From Enterococcus dispar ATCC 51266 (GTDB lineage: Bacteria > Bacillota > Bacilli > Lactobacillales > Enterococcaceae), in contig NZ_KE136354.1 in assembly GCF_000406945.1 (NCBI RefSeq), forward strand, positions 2,297,245 to 2,361,244: a stretch of DNA of 64,000 nucleotides. The letters are read 5' to 3'. Of this stretch, positions 29,171 through 38,254 are shown one piece after another. Both the position numbers and the translations under genes were made by a program. The notes beneath the pieces are model-generated. The model saw nothing but the letters and a program-made list of their open reading frames with translations, was not told the origin of the DNA and made no database searches. Each line of letters opens with the position of its first letter. Positions within the stretch are counted from its first letter, which is position 1.

Positions 29171-29878
29171 ATGAAGAAACGAAGTATTTTTTTGATGGTT
29201 TTAATGGCGTTTATTTTAGGTGGTTGTAGTCGCGCCATTCCGGCAGAAGATGCAGGAAAATTATTTGTTGATCGCGTAGTGTACGATAAGGACACCGAAA
29301 AATTTACCGAAAATTTTGCCAATGGGGAAGAGTTAAATAAAGGTTTTAAAGAAAATGAAAAAAATTTCAAAGACAATTTTACTGCAGGTCTAATCAGTGT
29401 TGGAGATGTGGTACCAGAAGACAAGGCAGATGAGTTAACCACATTGCTAAATAAGCAAATTAAAGACGTGACTTCTTATCAAGTGGAGATTAAAGCAGCT
29501 GGCAAAATCTCCAATGTCACTTATGAAGTTAAAGGGTTGGACTTTGCGGCAATCATGAAAGAAACGTCAAAGGGAATAACCAAAAAAATGATCGCGGACA
29601 ATAAATTGGCTAGTGATCAAAATAAAATAATCGAAGAAACGCTTGCTTTATTAAAGGAAAATATTCAAAAAGCCAAAGCCAAAGAAAAAGCCGTGCCGAT
29701 TATGATAGAAATGAAACCCGAAAAGGGCAAATGGACCGTTGTAAGAGGTCAAAGAGAACAAATTAATAACTTGTATTTTGCTTTTGTGGCGGGAGTCAAA
29801 GACCAAGAAGCATTGACAAATGAGTGGAATCAAGCAATGGCAGAAGTTGTAAAAGAAGTTCAAGAAGAATTGAAATAA
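29171..29878 (+). CDS. Lipoprotein of unknown function (DUF5105-like)
   Basis: This 235-residue lipoprotein has a signal peptide with lipobox LGGC (Cys19), so it is anchored on the outer face of the membrane. The mature part is Lys/Glu-rich and mostly helical with a strand-rich middle (VTSYQVEIKAAGKISNVTYE). It resembles the DUF5105 lipoproteins common in enterococci and listeria, but function is unknown. The ATG at 29171 is chosen for the AGGTGGGAG upstream; the longer open frame starts 20 codons earlier without a ribosome site. It is a single gene next to dps. Confidence 0.7.
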   Translation: MKKRSIFLMVLMAFILGGCSRAIPAEDAGKLFVDRVVYDKDTEKFTENFANGEELNKGFKENEKNFKDNFTAGLISVGDVVPEDKADELTTLLNKQIKDVTSYQVEIKAAGKISNVTYEVKGLDFAAIMKETSKGITKKMIADNKLASDQNKIIEETLALLKENIQKAKAKEKAVPIMIEMKPEKGKWTVVRGQREQINNLYFAFVAGVKDQEALTNEWNQAMAEVVKEVQEELK

Positions 29879-29966
29879 AAAAAGAGGGATTTTCAGTGAA
29901 GATTCAGTAAATTTACTTATTTTTCTAAAGTCATCCCTTATTTGAAATAACGCATGAAGTGTTTTG

Positions 29967-29996
29967 TTGTACTTTTTTTTAATTTCGTACTATGAT
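29967..29996 (+). promoter_or_regulatory. dps promoter
   Basis: TTGTAC and TATGAT are separated by 18 bases. The region just after the -10 (ATGATTTTAATGTAA) has partial similarity to a PerR box, too weak to claim. Confidence 0.6.
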
Positions 29997-30028
29997 TTTA
30001 ATGTAAACAATTTGAAGGAGGATGCGAA

Positions 30029-30496
30029 ATGAAATTTGCAAAAACAAAAGAAGTATTAAACCAATTAGTGGCAGATTTAAGTCAAATGTCTATGGTTATT
30101 CATCAAACACACTGGTACATGCGAGGACCTGGTTTCTTAACATTACACCCAATGATGGATGATTTCATGGATGATGTGAACGCACAATTAGATGAAATAT
30201 CTGAACGTTTAATCACATTAGATGGCTCTCCTTTTTCTACTTTGAAAGAAATGGCTGACAACACTAAAATTCCAGATGAAGTAGGCCGTTGGGATCGGAC
30301 AATGGAAGAACGTTTGACTACTTTAGTAGAAGGTTACCGCTATTTAGCTGACTTGTATCAAAAAGGGATTGAAGTATCAGGTGAAGAAGGCGACGATCCA
30401 ACTCAAGATATTTTCATCGAATTTAAAACAGCAACAGAAAAACGTATTTGGATGATTCAAGCACATTTAGGTAAAGCACCTGAAATTGATGCTTAA
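30029..30496 (+). CDS. dps: Dps family DNA-binding ferritin
   Basis: This 155-residue miniferritin forms a dodecamer that oxidises Fe(II) with peroxide and stores ferric iron, protecting DNA. The intersubunit ferroxidase ligands are present: His28 and His40 in HQTHW and LTLHPMMDD, then Asp44, Asp55 and Glu59 in the following helix. There is no long basic N-terminal tail, so DNA binding is probably weak, as in Listeria and enterococcal homologues. The start has a perfect AAGGAGG at good spacing. It is a single-gene unit with its own promoter and terminator. Confidence 0.94.
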   Translation: MKFAKTKEVLNQLVADLSQMSMVIHQTHWYMRGPGFLTLHPMMDDFMDDVNAQLDEISERLITLDGSPFSTLKEMADNTKIPDEVGRWDRTMEERLTTLVEGYRYLADLYQKGIEVSGEEGDDPTQDIFIEFKTATEKRIWMIQAHLGKAPEIDA

Positions 30497-30504
30497 AATG
30501 AAAT

Positions 30505-30542
30505 AAAAAAAGACTCAGCCTGTGGGCTGAGTCTTTTTTTAA
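30505..30542 (+). terminator. Terminator after dps
   Basis: AAAAAGACTCAGCC pairs with GGCTGAGTCTTTTT. Confidence 0.92.
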
Positions 30543-30931
30543 TAGGTAAAAGGTCTATTTTTTTTGATAAAATTTATATTTTTTTAGCTTAAATTGCATT
30601 TTTTTTATTTTTTTTAGGAAAATTTAATTTTATTTTGGTATAGCTGGTAATTTGTTTGTCTTACAAAGTAATTTTAGCTTTTTTTTGGTTGTTTTATTTT
30701 TGCGAATAATAAAATAATGAAAAAATAAACTTGGGGTCTGAGATCTAAATAGTTAAAACCGCCGTAATATAACTTTTGTCATCCAAAATGATTCTATTAA
30801 AGAAAACTAATTTTGGTTTTTTGATTTTAGGCCATTTCAACATTTATTATAAGAAAAATGTCATTTTAAATAAAAAAAAATATAGAAATAGAAGAAATGA
30901 TGTGATAATATTTAGACCGTGAAGGAGGTGA
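30543..30931. other. Very AT-rich intergenic region before the WxL locus
   Basis: No gene is seen. The region is dominated by long T and A tracts and likely carries the WxL operon promoter, which I could not place with confidence. Such AT-rich DNA ahead of a surface-protein operon often binds nucleoid proteins or the cognate regulator; here that would be the Mga-like protein at the locus end. Confidence 0.45.
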
Positions 30932-33592
30932 ATGAAAAAGATGTGGGTAAAAATGAAAATTTTATTATTTTCTATTTTGCTTTCTAATGTATTTATTGCA
31001 CCCATAAGTGAAGCAACTGCGACTTCAGAAAATTCTATAGCAGACATCCCCCCTCAGACTGAAGAAAGTGGGGACGTCTCATCATTACAAAGTAGTACAG
31101 GTGAAATGACAGCTACAACCTCGTCTAGTTTGGCAACTACTTCAGAGGAAAATTCAACGGCCAGTACAACGAGTTCGACTACTGAGAAAAAGACTTCCTC
31201 TGCTGAAAGTGAAACAAGTGACAGTACGATAACAAAACCTAAAAAATCAGCACGTTTAGCGGCAAATGAAGCAGAAGTAAATAATTGGGCGGATTTTGTC
31301 AGTGCGATTCAAAATGAGACCATTACAAAAATTATTTTGACAGCGAGTTTTGACAATCCGAGTTCATCAGACAGCTCTTTATCGGGGTATGTCCGTAAAA
31401 ATGACTTAGAAATTGACGGGCGCAATTATCGAGTCGATTTTAAAAATTCATCGATTCAATTGGGTGCGCCACAAAATGCGATTGGAAACTTTCATATGCA
31501 CGATATTGTCTTGAATCAACGATATGGGGGTGCTTCTTCAGAAGATATTGTCGGCACTCGGCTGAACAATACCAATGGTGCCAAATGGAAATATCGGTTT
31601 GGTAATATCACAACAGAGCCCGGCGTGCAACGTTTGGCTCGAGCGTCTTATTCCGAAGTTCGTGTTTATGGCAAGATGGATATTGATACACGGGCGGAAA
31701 ATTTTTATTTAGGTAGTCTCATTATGGAAGACGGAACGCAATATAAGGGAAACGTGAACAACTATGACTTTTCTATTTTTTGGTACAACGTAACAGCTAG
31801 TAATACTTCAACAGGTGCCTCACGAGAATTTACGATTGGTAAAAATTGTTATGTTGAAGCGGGCCAAACGCAGACTGGTGGACGAACTTATCCCGCTGTT
31901 TACAGTCATTATTTAGCGATAACGGTAGGAGAGAATAGTGTCTTTAACGTTGATATGCCAGGAAATGCGGTGCGGTTTGACGATAATGGCGCAGGGATGA
32001 CCATTAAAAAAGGTGCGGTGGTGAATTTAACTAGTAAACAAGCATCGGGTTCTGTGGTGGCATTTAGTAATGACAATACGTATTTAATAGCTGATCCGGG
32101 AAGCTATTTTTATGTCATTGGCACTAGTAGTCAGCCTTTAATTAATTTGGCAGCGAATGGTTTAGGAACGGGTAGTGTGATTCGTTCGGGGAATAGTTTT
32201 ACTTTGAATAGTCCGGCACAATACGATTTGCGTAATTTGAATAATAGCCAAAGCGCGGTGAACGTAGCTTATCTAAATCGTAGTGAAAATAGCTTTAATA
32301 TTTTAGATTCTGATATTGATTTGTGGAAAGTTGGTGTACCGGTTTTGGGCCCTTCAAGTGAAACGTATGCCAAAGTCCAAAATCTAAATGTTGTGGGGAG
32401 TGGAACAAGAGAAGTTGTCACCACCTCAGATGCTGGTTTGCAACAGTTCAAACAAGCCAACTATCGCCGCGTTTCAGGGATGAATCAAAATCCTAAAATT
32501 GAGTGGACGCCAGTGACAGATGCCGATCGCACGATTAAAGGACGTGTGATTATTGGGGAAGTACCAGATAATAACGGCTTAGTGAATGGGGAGATTCATT
32601 ATATACCAGTTTATGCTTCAGAAAATCAAGCGAATGTAACGTTAACTGATACTTACGGTAATGTACATGAAAATTTAATGACGGATTCCGAAGGTTATAT
32701 TACGTATACAGACGTGAGCAATCCCGCCCAATTTCAAAAAGCTGGTGAAAAAATAACGGGGATTGCAAAAAGAGGTCCTTGGGTAACGCCAGAGGCCATC
32801 GCAACGACAGTCTTAGATGTTACACCACCAGAACCCGCTAAAGTCGATAATTCGGACGCCATCCAAAGTATTACGACAAAATTAACGGGCACTGGAGAAC
32901 CTAACAGTATTATAACACTAACAGTAAATGATCAGCCACAAGCAATTCCAGCGCAAATGGTGAATGAAGACGGAAAATGGGAAATTGACATTTCCAGTCT
33001 TACTATAACTCGGGGTGACGTTATTCAAGTTTTTTTACAAGATCAAAGCGGTCTGGCAACCCAACTCAGTGAATCACAAAGACCAAGTACCAATAATGCG
33101 ATTGGAAATATTAATCCTGCTACAGATATGAATTATCGGGATGCTACTTTTAAAGCAGCCACAAAAGTTACCGTCGTCGGCTATCTATCACTAACAGCAG
33201 TACCAGATAGATTGGAATTTGGTACCAATCAGATTTCCAATCAAAATCAATATTATCAGCCAACGGTTGTAGGAAAACTGATTGTCTCTGATACAAGAGG
33301 TGGGGCCAAAAAGCCTTGGCGTTTAACCTTGCATCAGGCAGAAACGTTAAAAAACGGAACAGTATCATTAGAAAATGCCTTATCTTACACCTCCTCACTG
33401 GGGAAAAAGCAGATTACAGCGGCGACTCAAATAGTAGAATCCGGTGAATTCACAAGCGATGGCAGCAAAGAAATTTCAGCAAATTGGACGGGAAACAATG
33501 GATTTGAACTAACCGTTCCAGTTGAAAAACAACGTATTGGTGAATATACCGGAAAATTATCGTGGCAGCTAGAAGATGTTCCAGGAAATTAG
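30932..33592 (+). CDS. Large WxL-domain surface protein with pectate-lyase-like adhesive region
   Basis: This protein of about 886 residues has a signal peptide, a long Ser/Thr-rich stretch (to about residue 110), a beta-helix region (NNWADFVSAIQNETITKIIL and following) like the pectate-lyase-type adhesive domains of surface proteins, and an Ig-like repeat (TGTGEPNSIITLTVNDQP). It ends with a WxL domain, whose two motifs are visible as KPWRLTL and LSWQLEDV. WxL domains attach non-covalently to peptidoglycan. It heads a locus of WxL, DUF916 and sortase genes. AAGGAGGTG lies only three bases before this ATG, so the ATG at 30941 may be the real start. Confidence 0.85.
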   Translation: MKKMWVKMKILLFSILLSNVFIAPISEATATSENSIADIPPQTEESGDVSSLQSSTGEMTATTSSSLATTSEENSTASTTSSTTEKKTSSAESETSDSTITKPKKSARLAANEAEVNNWADFVSAIQNETITKIILTASFDNPSSSDSSLSGYVRKNDLEIDGRNYRVDFKNSSIQLGAPQNAIGNFHMHDIVLNQRYGGASSEDIVGTRLNNTNGAKWKYRFGNITTEPGVQRLARASYSEVRVYGKMDIDTRAENFYLGSLIMEDGTQYKGNVNNYDFSIFWYNVTASNTSTGASREFTIGKNCYVEAGQTQTGGRTYPAVYSHYLAITVGENSVFNVDMPGNAVRFDDNGAGMTIKKGAVVNLTSKQASGSVVAFSNDNTYLIADPGSYFYVIGTSSQPLINLAANGLGTGSVIRSGNSFTLNSPAQYDLRNLNNSQSAVNVAYLNRSENSFNILDSDIDLWKVGVPVLGPSSETYAKVQNLNVVGSGTREVVTTSDAGLQQFKQANYRRVSGMNQNPKIEWTPVTDADRTIKGRVIIGEVPDNNGLVNGEIHYIPVYASENQANVTLTDTYGNVHENLMTDSEGYITYTDVSNPAQFQKAGEKITGIAKRGPWVTPEAIATTVLDVTPPEPAKVDNSDAIQSITTKLTGTGEPNSIITLTVNDQPQAIPAQMVNEDGKWEIDISSLTITRGDVIQVFLQDQSGLATQLSESQRPSTNNAIGNINPATDMNYRDATFKAATKVTVVGYLSLTAVPDRLEFGTNQISNQNQYYQPTVVGKLIVSDTRGGAKKPWRLTLHQAETLKNGTVSLENALSYTSSLGKKQITAATQIVESGEFTSDGSKEISANWTGNNGFELTVPVEKQRIGEYTGKLSWQLEDVPGN

Positions 33593-33600
33593 GTGAGTAG

Positions 33601-33954
33601 ATGAAAAAAATACTAATTAGCGGCGTTATAACAATTTGGTGGTTATTCACGGCTGTACCTGTCTTTGCCACCGCGGGCAACTATGATAGTAATACTGCCA
33701 CTTCCTTTTACGGGCAATATGAGTATCAAGATCAAAACCCAAAAGATGCAAAAGAAGGAACAAACTTGACTCCAGGCAATCCGACTCCCAACTATGCCAG
33801 TTCTTTACCAGCATATAAGGGACAAGAAGTGATTATTCCCTTGACGGGGGACATTTCCTATCATCTAACTTCTGGAATCGGAATAAGTATGTTGCTGCTG
33901 ATTTTTTTCAAATTAAAAGGAGGCGGGAATACTGAAAAATTTTCAAATTATTAG
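33601..33954 (+). CDS. Small surface protein with variant sortase signal IPLTG
   Basis: This 117-residue protein has a signal peptide (residues 1-23), a short Asn/Pro-rich exposed part, then IPLTG at residues 79-83, a hydrophobic stretch (SGIGISMLLLIFF) and a positive tail. That is a sortase sorting signal with I in place of the usual L. It corresponds to the small LPxTG member (CscD type) of cell-surface-complex clusters. It starts 8 bases after the large WxL gene, and the next gene overlaps its 3' end. A dedicated sortase gene is present 3.5 kb downstream and is the natural partner. Confidence 0.8.
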   Translation: MKKILISGVITIWWLFTAVPVFATAGNYDSNTATSFYGQYEYQDQNPKDAKEGTNLTPGNPTPNYASSLPAYKGQEVIIPLTGDISYHLTSGIGISMLLLIFFKLKGGGNTEKFSNY

Positions 33955-34654
33955 TCTTCTTTGCCTTATTACTTTTATTTTGACTAGCGGTGGGAACGCT
34001 GAAGCTTCAGAGACAGCTACACACCTGAATTATCAAAGTAATGAAGATGCACTGATAAAACCATTGGATCCCTTGTTACCCGATCCGGCAAAACCGGTAT
34101 CTCCCGTTGACCCCACTGATCCTAATGGTCCAGCTACTGGTATAGGCGGAAGCCTTTCTTTAGATTTTGCCTCAAGTTTTCAGTTTGGACAGCAGGCAAT
34201 TTCTACAAAAGATAAAACTTATTATGCCCAGGCGCAAGAATATGTGACAGCTGCTGGTCTAAAAACAAGTGGCCCTAACTACGTACAAGTCACAGATATT
34301 CGCGGAACCGGCAGTGGTTGGCGCCTAGCAGTTAAACAAACAGCACAGTTTCAAAGCGCAACAGGAAAAGTACTAAAAGGAGCCGAACTTTCTTTTCAAC
34401 AAGGCGAAATGGTTTCAAATTTGTCAGCTGACTTAGCACCGACTGCTGTATCTTCATTTACTTTACCTCTTAATAGTGAAGTAGATGTAATAACCGCTCA
34501 AGCAGAAAAAGGAATGGGCACTTGGCTGTATCGCTTTGGCAATGATGAGGCAACAGGTGTAAAGGGAATTTCATTGCGTGTGCCCGGCAAAACAGTTAAA
34601 TACGCCCAGCGATATCAAACGGCATTGACGTGGACACTCAAAGATGTGCCATAG
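33932..34654 (+). CDS. WxL-domain surface protein, probable CTG start
   Basis: The 240-residue product has no ATG, GTG or TTG in frame ahead of a signal peptide. Starting at the CTG at 33932 gives KNFQIISLLCLITFILTSGG, a proper signal sequence, and places GGAGG 8 bases upstream. The first common start codon, the TTG at 33980, falls inside that signal. The mature part has a DPTDPNGP-rich linker and a WxL domain with GWRLAV and LTWTLKDV. The gene overlaps the upstream gene by 23 bases, so the two are translated from one transcript. A base error at the start codon is the main alternative. Confidence 0.8.
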   Translation: MKNFQIISLLCLITFILTSGGNAEASETATHLNYQSNEDALIKPLDPLLPDPAKPVSPVDPTDPNGPATGIGGSLSLDFASSFQFGQQAISTKDKTYYAQAQEYVTAAGLKTSGPNYVQVTDIRGTGSGWRLAVKQTAQFQSATGKVLKGAELSFQQGEMVSNLSADLAPTAVSSFTLPLNSEVDVITAQAEKGMGTWLYRFGNDEATGVKGISLRVPGKTVKYAQRYQTALTWTLKDVP

Positions 34655-34702
34655 CATAAGTGAAGAACGAAAAATAAAGAAATTGAAAAAGGAGTAGTGA
34701 AG

Positions 34703-35485
34703 ATGAAAAATATCCGTTTTATGACAGTTACGACAATTGCGGTACTATCGCTTTCTTTAGTGGGTGGCATTGCTTCTCATGCAGCGACAACAGCTGAATA
34801 CAATTCAAATGGGGTTGTCGAGTTTATCCCTAATCCTGATCCAACAAAACCTGTTGATCCAACAAATCCCGACCCCACGAATCCTGTTGACCCCGTTGAC
34901 CCAACAGATCCCAATGGCCCCAACCCTGGTATGGATGGTCCATTATCCATCGATTATGCTTCAAGTCTGGATTTTGGGGTTAATAAAATTACCAATAGTG
35001 ATCAAGTGTATTACGCTCGGGCGCAACAATATAAAGACGGTCGTAGCGCAACACCTAACTATGTTCAGATTTCAGATAATCGGGGGAATAATGCCGGTTG
35101 GACTTTAACCGTAAAACAAAACGGCCAATTCAAAGCCGGCAGTACGTTAAATGATACGTTAACTGGTTCGGTTGTAAAATTTGTGACACCAACAGTTGCC
35201 AGCAACTCGACAGCGACTTATCCGACAGCGGCTAATGAAATTACTTTAAATCCAGATGGAAGTGAAAGTTTAGTCATGTCCGCTAAAACAGGGGAAGGCG
35301 CTGGAACTTATGTGGATCGCTGGGGATCAGTAGAAACGGTGAAAGAAAAAGATAAAGCCGGCAATGAAGTAGACAGCGAAGTCACTAAAGCTATTACTTT
35401 ATCTGTTCCTGGCAGCACGCCAAAAGATGCTGTGAAATATAGCACTACACTAACATGGAGTTTGTCTGACGTACCGGCAAATTAA
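34703..35485 (+). CDS. WxL-domain surface protein with Pro/Asp repeat linker
   Basis: This 260-residue protein has a signal peptide ending near ASHA, a repeated Pro-Thr-Asp-Pro linker (PVDPTNPDPTNPVDPVDPTD), and a C-terminal WxL domain with AGWTLTV and LTWSLSDV. The start at 34703 is chosen because AAAAAGGAG lies 8 bases ahead; a GTG two codons earlier is in the ribosome site. It is the second of three adjacent small WxL genes with the same architecture, which suggests duplication within the locus. The linker probably spans the outer wall layer. Confidence 0.87.
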   Translation: MKNIRFMTVTTIAVLSLSLVGGIASHAATTAEYNSNGVVEFIPNPDPTKPVDPTNPDPTNPVDPVDPTDPNGPNPGMDGPLSIDYASSLDFGVNKITNSDQVYYARAQQYKDGRSATPNYVQISDNRGNNAGWTLTVKQNGQFKAGSTLNDTLTGSVVKFVTPTVASNSTATYPTAANEITLNPDGSESLVMSAKTGEGAGTYVDRWGSVETVKEKDKAGNEVDSEVTKAITLSVPGSTPKDAVKYSTTLTWSLSDVPAN

Positions 35486-35505
35486 TTAAAAAGGAGTATA
35501 CAATC

Positions 35506-36243
35506 ATGAAAAAAATGGGTTATTTATTTTTAGCAACTAGCATTTTAGCTGGTATGGCAGTTAGCAGCACGACCGCATTTGCGGCCAATGGGGCAAATTA
35601 TGATTCAAATGGGGTGATTACCTTTACCCCGAATGAAGATATTACGGATCCGGTTGATCCAATTGATCCAACCAATCCCGTTAAGCCGGTTGATCCTACT
35701 GATCCAAACGGGCCTAATCCTGGTACAGCAGGTCCTTTATCCATTGACTATGCCTCAAGTTTGGATTTTGGTTCCCAAAAAATTACCTCAAAAAATGAAA
35801 TCTATAAAGCGAAAGCACAAAAATATTTGGATAAAGATAATGTAGAAAAAACCGGTCCTAACTTCGTTCAAGTAACGGATAATCGGGGAACAGAAGCCGG
35901 CTGGACCTTACAAATGAAACAAAATCATCAATTTAAGACAGCCGATGATGAAGTATTGACAGGAGCAGAAGTTACTTTTAAAAACGGGAATGTCGTCACT
36001 GCTTCTGATTCAGCCAAACCAACGGGACAAGGGACAATTATTGCAGATCCAAATGGGGCATTACAAGATGTTATGGCCGCTAAAGCAGGACAAGGTGCCG
36101 GAACCTACTTGTTGGATTGGGGCACTGATGCCGCAACTGCTGCTGATAGTATTGAACTTAGTGTGCCAGGTTCTACAACCAAATATGCCAAAGAATATAC
36201 CACAACATTTACTTGGGTTTTAACAGATGCCCCTGGTAATTAA
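35506..36243 (+). CDS. WxL-domain surface protein with Pro/Asp repeat linker
   Basis: This 245-residue protein mirrors its upstream neighbour: signal peptide, NYDSNGVITF motif, a DPVDPIDPTNPVKPVDPTD linker, then a WxL domain with AGWTLQM and FTWVLTDA. The middle part, where these paralogues differ most, may carry ligand specificity. It starts 20 bases after the previous gene with AAAAAGGAG ahead. After the stop there are about 170 bases before the DUF916 gene. Confidence 0.87.
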   Translation: MKKMGYLFLATSILAGMAVSSTTAFAANGANYDSNGVITFTPNEDITDPVDPIDPTNPVKPVDPTDPNGPNPGTAGPLSIDYASSLDFGSQKITSKNEIYKAKAQKYLDKDNVEKTGPNFVQVTDNRGTEAGWTLQMKQNHQFKTADDEVLTGAEVTFKNGNVVTASDSAKPTGQGTIIADPNGALQDVMAAKAGQGAGTYLLDWGTDAATAADSIELSVPGSTTKYAKEYTTTFTWVLTDAPGN

Positions 36244-36412
36244 AAGCGATAAAAGAGTAATCCAAAACACAATAGAATAAGTATTCCCGAATAAGGGAGA
36301 ATAAAAAAGACAACCTGCAAAAAAGTTCGCTTTTTTCAAGTTGGGTCTTTCTTCTTCCTTGTTCGGGTCTTCTGTGTTGTATGTCTCTTTTTTACTGAAA
36401 GGATTAAATGAA

Positions 36413-37504
36413 ATGAAGTTTAAAAAGCTAATTGTACTTGTCACCATTGCTTTTGGCTGTGTACTATTCCCACAGCCAAATTTTGCTGCGGAATTCAATT
36501 TTGCAGTTACACCGCAGGCATCTGCTAATCAAATAGATAAAACCAAAACATACTTTGATTTGTTATTGGCACCAAACCAAACAGATGAATTAAGCGTGAA
36601 CTTACGTAATGATACGGCCCAAAAAGTTGTCGTCGAAGCTCAAATCAATAGTGCGACCACCAATAGTAATGGTGTGGTGGAATATAGCCCCAATACGATT
36701 AAAGCTGATCAAACGCTCAAATATAATATGAAAGATTTGGCAAAAGCACCTAGTGAAATAACGCTGCCGCCTCATTCTGCTGCTGAATATAAAGTAAAAC
36801 TAAAAATGCCGAATGAAAAGTTTGCCGGGGTTATTGCAGGGGGGATTACTTTTAGAGAAAAAACTGCAGAAAAGAAAAAAGAAGATGCTAGTCAAGAGGA
36901 TAAAGGTTTAGCAATAAAAAATGAGTATTCTTATGTTGTTGCCCTTTTAATGCGGCAAACAACGAAGAATGGCACTCCCGATTTGAAATTAACCCAAGTA
37001 GCAGCCAATCAGCGGAATGCACGAAATGTTATTCAAGGGAATTTACAAAATCCTAATCCTACTTATCTAAATCAATTGGCAACCAAAACGACCATTACAA
37101 AAAAGGATAGTGACAAAGCGCTTTTCACCTCAGAACAAATGGGGATGCAAATGGCGCCTAATTCTAATTTTGATTTAGCCGTTGCTTTAAATGGCGAGCC
37201 ACTAAAAGCAGGTCAGTATACCATGAAAATAGAAGCTTTTGGACAAGAAAATCCGCAAGGCCAATACCAGTTTAAAGGTAGCGGAGCTAAAACAAAGTAT
37301 GAATATCACTGGGTACTGGCAAAAGACTTTGAAATTAAAGCGGAAGTAGCCAAAAAATTAAATGATACCGACGTTACGATTAAAAAGGACTACACTTGGC
37401 TGTATATTCTAATTGGGCTCCTACTATTGCTGCTTATTCTTTTAATCGTTGTACTTTGGCGCAAAAAGAAAAATAAAGATGATGAAACCACAAATCCGGA
37501 TTAG
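36413..37504 (+). CDS. DUF916/DUF3324 cell-surface protein (CscA-like, WxL partner)
   Basis: This 363-residue protein has a signal peptide (ending near NFAA), the DUF916 domain starting FAVTPQASANQIDKTKTYFD, then a DUF3324-like region, and a C-terminal membrane segment (WLYILIGLLLLLLILLIVVL) with a basic tail. Such proteins are always linked to WxL genes and bind both peptidoglycan and WxL partners, holding the complex at the membrane or wall. The ATG at 36413 is preceded by GAAAGGA. Its end overlaps the sortase start by 26 bases, a sign of translational coupling. Confidence 0.87.
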   Translation: MKFKKLIVLVTIAFGCVLFPQPNFAAEFNFAVTPQASANQIDKTKTYFDLLLAPNQTDELSVNLRNDTAQKVVVEAQINSATTNSNGVVEYSPNTIKADQTLKYNMKDLAKAPSEITLPPHSAAEYKVKLKMPNEKFAGVIAGGITFREKTAEKKKEDASQEDKGLAIKNEYSYVVALLMRQTTKNGTPDLKLTQVAANQRNARNVIQGNLQNPNPTYLNQLATKTTITKKDSDKALFTSEQMGMQMAPNSNFDLAVALNGEPLKAGQYTMKIEAFGQENPQGQYQFKGSGAKTKYEYHWVLAKDFEIKAEVAKKLNDTDVTIKKDYTWLYILIGLLLLLLILLIVVLWRKKKNKDDETTNPD

Positions 37505-38243
37505 TCTGATTTTATTGTACTGTGTAGCGGTTTTTTTGCTCTTTTTACCCTTTTTAAAGCAGGCGCTACTCATCTATCAAGCAGAAAATATCACAATCAC
37601 AGCAGCTTCTTCAAAAGAAGTAGTAAATCCTGTTCCGCTGGAAGCAGTTCAACCGCCTGATTTAGCTGATGTGTTAGCTTTTAAGAAAAATACCGACTTT
37701 CAGGCAATGGGCAACATTGTCATTCCAGCTTTAGAAATGAGCGTGCCGGTTTTTAATGGCATTACGAATCAAAATCTATTAGTTGGCGCCGGTAGTCTAT
37801 TTCCTGAACGGCAACCATACAACCATAATATGGTGCTGATTGGCCATCATTTGGGATGGGAGAATTTATTATTTGGTAAATTATTGCAAATAAAATTAGG
37901 AGATAGTATTTATTTGCGTTATGAAGGGAAAATTTATCAATATGTGGTGAAAGAAACCACATTGGTACATCAAACAGAACTACAAGTATTAGATGATCAT
38001 CAACAAACAGAAATTACGTTAATTACTTGTGATAAACCGACTCAAACGCAATGGCGTTTTGTCGTGCGGGGACAACAGGTGCAAAAAAGCACCCAGAGTC
38101 TTGCGCAAATTAGACAGCAGGAAAAAACGATTGTGCAGAAAAATCAGCACCACAATCAAAGTTATGCTCTTTTTGTGGTCTTGTCGCTTTTTCTTTGCCT
38201 TTTATTGGGGATAATCACGATTAAAAAAATCAGTTCAGAATAA
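37479..38243 (+). CDS. Sortase (class A-like) of the WxL locus
   Basis: This 254-residue transpeptidase has an N-terminal membrane segment, then the sortase beta-barrel with GHHLGW (His123), LITCDKPTQ (Cys184) and RFVVRG (Arg193 or Arg197). A second hydrophobic segment near the C terminus (LFVVLSLFLCLLLGIITI) is unusual for class A and more like class C enzymes. It likely anchors the small IPLTG protein of this locus to the wall. Translation probably couples to the upstream DUF916 gene through the 26-base overlap, since the ribosome site is weak. Confidence 0.85.
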   Translation: MMKPQIRISLILLYCVAVFLLFLPFLKQALLIYQAENITITAASSKEVVNPVPLEAVQPPDLADVLAFKKNTDFQAMGNIVIPALEMSVPVFNGITNQNLLVGAGSLFPERQPYNHNMVLIGHHLGWENLLFGKLLQIKLGDSIYLRYEGKIYQYVVKETTLVHQTELQVLDDHQQTEITLITCDKPTQTQWRFVVRGQQVQKSTQSLAQIRQQEKTIVQKNQHHNQSYALFVVLSLFLCLLLGIITIKKISSE

Positions 38244-38254
38244 GGGGGGATAAA

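Noticed and set aside
34764-35108. A 114-codon alternative-frame protein inside a WxL gene
   Set aside because: It is a shadow of the repeat-rich linker coding sequence in another frame.
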